In this document: one piece after another, positions 6,243 through 7,743 of the stretch
How the letters are laid out: every line of letters starts with the position of its first letter
Position numbering within the stretch: position 1 is the stretch's first letter
Assembly (NCBI GenBank): GCA_012522285.1
Contig: JAAYKS010000087.1
Span: 1-7,743 of the forward strand
Length of the DNA: 7,743 nt
Direction of reading: 5' to 3'
Origin: Clostridiaceae bacterium
GTDB taxonomy: Bacteria > Bacillota > Clostridia > Saccharofermentanales > UBA5734
Made by a program: the position numbers and the translations under genes
Notes under the pieces: model-generated
The model's input: the letters and a program-made list of their open reading frames with translations, nothing else
The model's database searches: none
Told to the model about the DNA's origin: nothing

Positions 6243-6844
6243 CCGAAGAGGACATCCTCGAGATGCGGGAGATCCTGGAAGAGATCAACCGCCGTTACGC
6301 CGGAGATCCCCGGCTCGCGGAACTGCGGACCGGAGAGATCTTTCCGACCCATACGGTTCCGGTGCTCGCGACCGCGCGGGACGGCGGGACGCAACCGGGG
6401 ATCATGCGCTGGGGTTTTCCAAGACCCCAGGGCAGCGGCGTCGTGATCAACGCGCGGAGCGAAACGGTCATGGAGAAGCGCATGTTCCGTTCTGCTTTTT
6501 TCACCCGCCGCTGCGTCATCCCTTCCACCGGCTTTTATGAATGGAAACACGAGCCGGGACGCAAGCAGAAAGACAAAATGTTGCTGCGTCTGCCAGAGCA
6601 GCCGATGCTTTACATGGCGGGTCTTTACGGATTTTTCCCCGATGCCCGGGATCCGGACGGCGGAGGCCACACCGGGTTTGTAATCCTCACCACCCAGGCC
6701 AACGAAAGCGTCGCTCCGATCCACGACCGCATGCCGCTGGTATTGTCCGCCGACGAGCTGGAGCCCTGGCTGTATACGCGATCGGCCGCCGAAGCGCTGG
6801 TCTCCTCCCCTTGCGGGCACCTGCTTTCGGCTGTGCCGGCTTGA
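6218..6844 (+). CDS. SOS response-associated peptidase family protein (SRAP, YedK/HMCES type)
   Basis: SRAP proteins recognise abasic sites in single-stranded DNA and form a covalent thiazolidine crosslink through Cys2, shielding the site. 208 residues. All key residues are present: Cys2 in MCGRYS, Asn78 in INARSE, Glu108 in GFYEWK, His169 in HDRMPL. The start must be the GTG at 6218, since only there does the catalytic Cys become residue 2 and the new N-terminus after Met removal. AGGAGG (6200-6205) lies 12 bases upstream, somewhat far, and translation is probably helped by the 25-base overlap with the preceding gene. Its place behind the polymerase under a LexA box fits the family's known link to SOS operons. 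Confidence 0.95.
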   Translation: MCGRYSVMTEEDILEMREILEEINRRYAGDPRLAELRTGEIFPTHTVPVLATARDGGTQPGIMRWGFPRPQGSGVVINARSETVMEKRMFRSAFFTRRCVIPSTGFYEWKHEPGRKQKDKMLLRLPEQPMLYMAGLYGFFPDARDPDGGGHTGFVILTTQANESVAPIHDRMPLVLSADELEPWLYTRSAAEALVSSPCGHLLSAVPA

Positions 6845-6869
6845 CACGATCCGGGCACTCTCCTAAAAT
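6841..6869 (+). promoter_or_regulatory. Promoter of mntP
   Basis: TTGACA (6841-6846), 17-base spacer, TAAAAT (6864-6869): perfect -35, 5 of 6 in the -10, ideal spacing. The -35 contains the SRAP stop codon TGA (6842-6844). Start expected near 6876, giving a leader of about 66 bases that can form a stem GCCGC/GCGGC (6877-6881 with 6914-6918). Confidence 0.8.
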
Positions 6870-6935
6870 CTGGATGGCCGCGCGTGAGAACCGGTGCATC
6901 ATCGGGATCGGCAGCGGCGTTGTTATTTTAGGAGG
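6859..6935 (+). repeat. Long-range inverted repeat joining the mntP -10 and its ribosome binding site
   Basis: CTCCTAAAAT (6860-6869) and ATTTTAGGAG (6925-6934) are exact reverse complements, and 6859/6935 add a G-U pair, making 11 pairs across 55 bases. The left arm contains the -10 box; the right arm contains the mntP ribosome binding site GGAGG (6931-6935). A second stem (6877-6881/6914-6918) and a third (6891-6895/6907-6911) nest inside. RNA entering from the SOS operon would contain both arms and bury the ribosome binding site. RNA started at the mntP promoter would lack the left arm. Confidence 0.7.
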
Positions 6936-6941
6936 ACAGCG

Positions 6942-7511
6942 ATGGACTTTTTTTCCATCCTACTGGTAGCCGTCAGCCTTTCGATGGACGCGCTGGCGGT
7001 CGCGCTATCAACGGGGATGTGTGTAAAAGAAACCCGATTGCGCGACGCGGTTCGGATCGGACTGTTTTTTGGAGGCTTCCAATTCGGGATGCCGGTGGTC
7101 GGATGGCTGCTGGGCCGATCCGTCGCTTCCTCCGTCCGACAGGTGGATCATTGGATCGCCTTCGGTCTTCTGCTGTTCATCGGCGGAAAAATGTTGTATG
7201 AGGCGGTCCGGGCCCGTATCCGGGACGAGGAGTGCGACATCGATCCCTTGGCCCGCAAACGGCTTTTCACCCTGGCGATCGCGACCAGCATCGACGCGCT
7301 CGCCGTCGGCATCGGATTCGCGTTCATCGACGTACGGATCCTGCCAGCCTCTCTGTCGATCGGCATTGTCACGTTTCTTTTGTCCGCGGGCGGATATCTG
7401 CTCGGCAAAAAGCTGGGCGTCCTGTTCCGTAAATATGCGGAAATCGCAGGCGGCCTCGTTCTGATCGCCATCGGCATCCGTATCCTGATTGAACACCTGT
7501 TGGGTGCCTGA
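6942..7511 (+). CDS. mntP: Manganese efflux pump MntP
   Basis: Inner-membrane exporter of Mn(II) of the MntP/YebN family, protecting against manganese excess. 189 residues, as usual. Six hydrophobic segments at about 2-24, 36-59, 68-88, 106-128, 133-155 and 167-186, in two related halves. Each half carries the family signature with its membrane Asp: SMDALAV (Asp16) and SIDALAVG (Asp118). The loop around 90-107 (ending DPLARKR) is charged, as in relatives. The ATG at 6942 has GGAGG (6931-6935) 6 bases upstream. It follows the SOS operon by 97 bases but has its own promoter. I see no yybP-ykoY manganese riboswitch, which often precedes this family; control may lie in the inverted repeat or in an unseen regulator. 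No strong terminator follows: GCGAG/CTCGC (7513-7517 with 7530-7534) lacks a T-run. Confidence 0.96.
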   Translation: MDFFSILLVAVSLSMDALAVALSTGMCVKETRLRDAVRIGLFFGGFQFGMPVVGWLLGRSVASSVRQVDHWIAFGLLLFIGGKMLYEAVRARIRDEECDIDPLARKRLFTLAIATSIDALAVGIGFAFIDVRILPASLSIGIVTFLLSAGGYLLGKKLGVLFRKYAEIAGGLVLIAIGIRILIEHLLGA

Positions 7512-7607
7512 CGCGAGCCTGACTTCCTTCTCGCTCTATACGGAATCCACAGGAACATGCCTTGAACGCGGACGCGGATGCAAAAGATTCCGAAAAACCG
7601 CGGCAGA

Positions 7608-7743
7608 TCACCCCAACCCGATGTCCGCCGCCACAGCCCGCATGCCCTCGATGGTGTTGTCCACCAACGATTCGACTGTCACACCCATGCGTTCCGCCCC
7701 GTCTCGGATCACCTCGCGGGAGCACCCGGCCGCAAACGAAGGC
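7608..7743 (-). CDS. C-terminal end of an HD-domain phosphohydrolase-like protein (partial)
   Basis: The last 44 codons of a minus-strand gene that enters from the right edge; the stop is TGA at 7610-7608. The visible residues include FAAGCSREVIRDGAE, then a TVESLVDNTIEGM helix and AADIGLG at the end. This resembles, from memory, the C-terminal tail of small bacterial HDIG/HD-domain hydrolases, where a similar FAAG..RE.I stretch, a helix of the form LEEFI....KAMQ and a terminal AxELGL occur. The metal-binding HD motifs would lie outside the window, so the assignment rests on the tail alone. It converges on mntP with 96 bases between the stops. Confidence 0.6.
   Translation of the reverse strand, partial: PSFAAGCSREVIRDGAERMGVTVESLVDNTIEGMRAVAADIGLG

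Noticed and set aside
6173..6847. Open frame on the minus strand opposite the SRAP gene (224 codons)
   Set aside because: The plus-strand SRAP protein has all catalytic residues, so this is a shadow.
6845..6941. yybP-ykoY manganese riboswitch ahead of mntP
   Set aside because: Expected from the gene, but the conserved GGGGAGUAGC-type core is absent and the leader from the predicted start is only about 66 bases.
7541..7592. Inverted repeat CGGAATC/GATTCCG between mntP and the partial gene
   Set aside because: 7-bp arms 38 bases apart with no suitable T-run on either strand; could easily be chance.
7369..7725. Minus-strand frame of 118 codons at the right edge
   Set aside because: It overlaps mntP, and the neighbouring frame (7608-7743) gives the HD-hydrolase-like tail with a stop after a natural C-terminus.

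Overview
The window reads as chromosomal DNA of a GC-rich Bacillota, most likely class Clostridia. The basis is the tig-clpP-clpX gene order, a CtsR-type operator at clpP, a Gram-positive (CGAAC-N4-GTTC type) LexA box at dinB, strong GGAGG ribosome binding sites and sigma-A-type promoters. No taxon was identified by search. I see no tRNA, rRNA, CRISPR array or insertion sequence.

Left half (minus strand, read right to left): trigger factor (tig, 3117-4451) has its own extended -10 promoter. Next is a regulatory region (about 2912-3024) with a near-consensus promoter, a CtsR box lying across its -35, and a structured leader, all ahead of clpP (2305-2889). clpX (922-2301) follows 3 bases later. 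A clear intrinsic terminator (854-884) ends the clp operon. Beyond it lies a small soluble Ser/Thr-kinase-like protein (17-811) whose N-lobe has lost the glycine loop and the VAIK lysine. Together, tig, clpP and clpX supply co-translational folding and ATP-dependent proteolysis.

Middle (plus strand, divergent from tig): an SOS-type operon. A good promoter with a LexA box at its start point drives a Y-family polymerase with a TTG start (dinB, 4660-5901), a 96-residue protein of unknown function (5952-6242), and a SRAP/YedK abasic-site crosslinking protein with a GTG start (6218-6844). The last two genes overlap by 25 bases. Translesion synthesis and protection of abasic sites are complementary damage-tolerance functions, so the small middle protein is the best candidate here for an undescribed component.

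Right end: mntP (6942-7511), a manganese exporter, has its own near-consensus promoter whose -35 contains the SRAP stop codon. The -10 box and the mntP ribosome binding site are arms of a long inverted repeat, so read-through RNA from the SOS operon could hide the mntP start while RNA from mntP's own promoter could not. The window closes with the C-terminal 44 codons of a minus-strand gene resembling HD-domain phosphohydrolases. All gaps between genes are shorter than 300 bases. The most interesting points are the LexA-controlled three-gene operon with an unknown member, the mntP promoter/RBS inverted repeat, and the degenerate kinase behind clpX.
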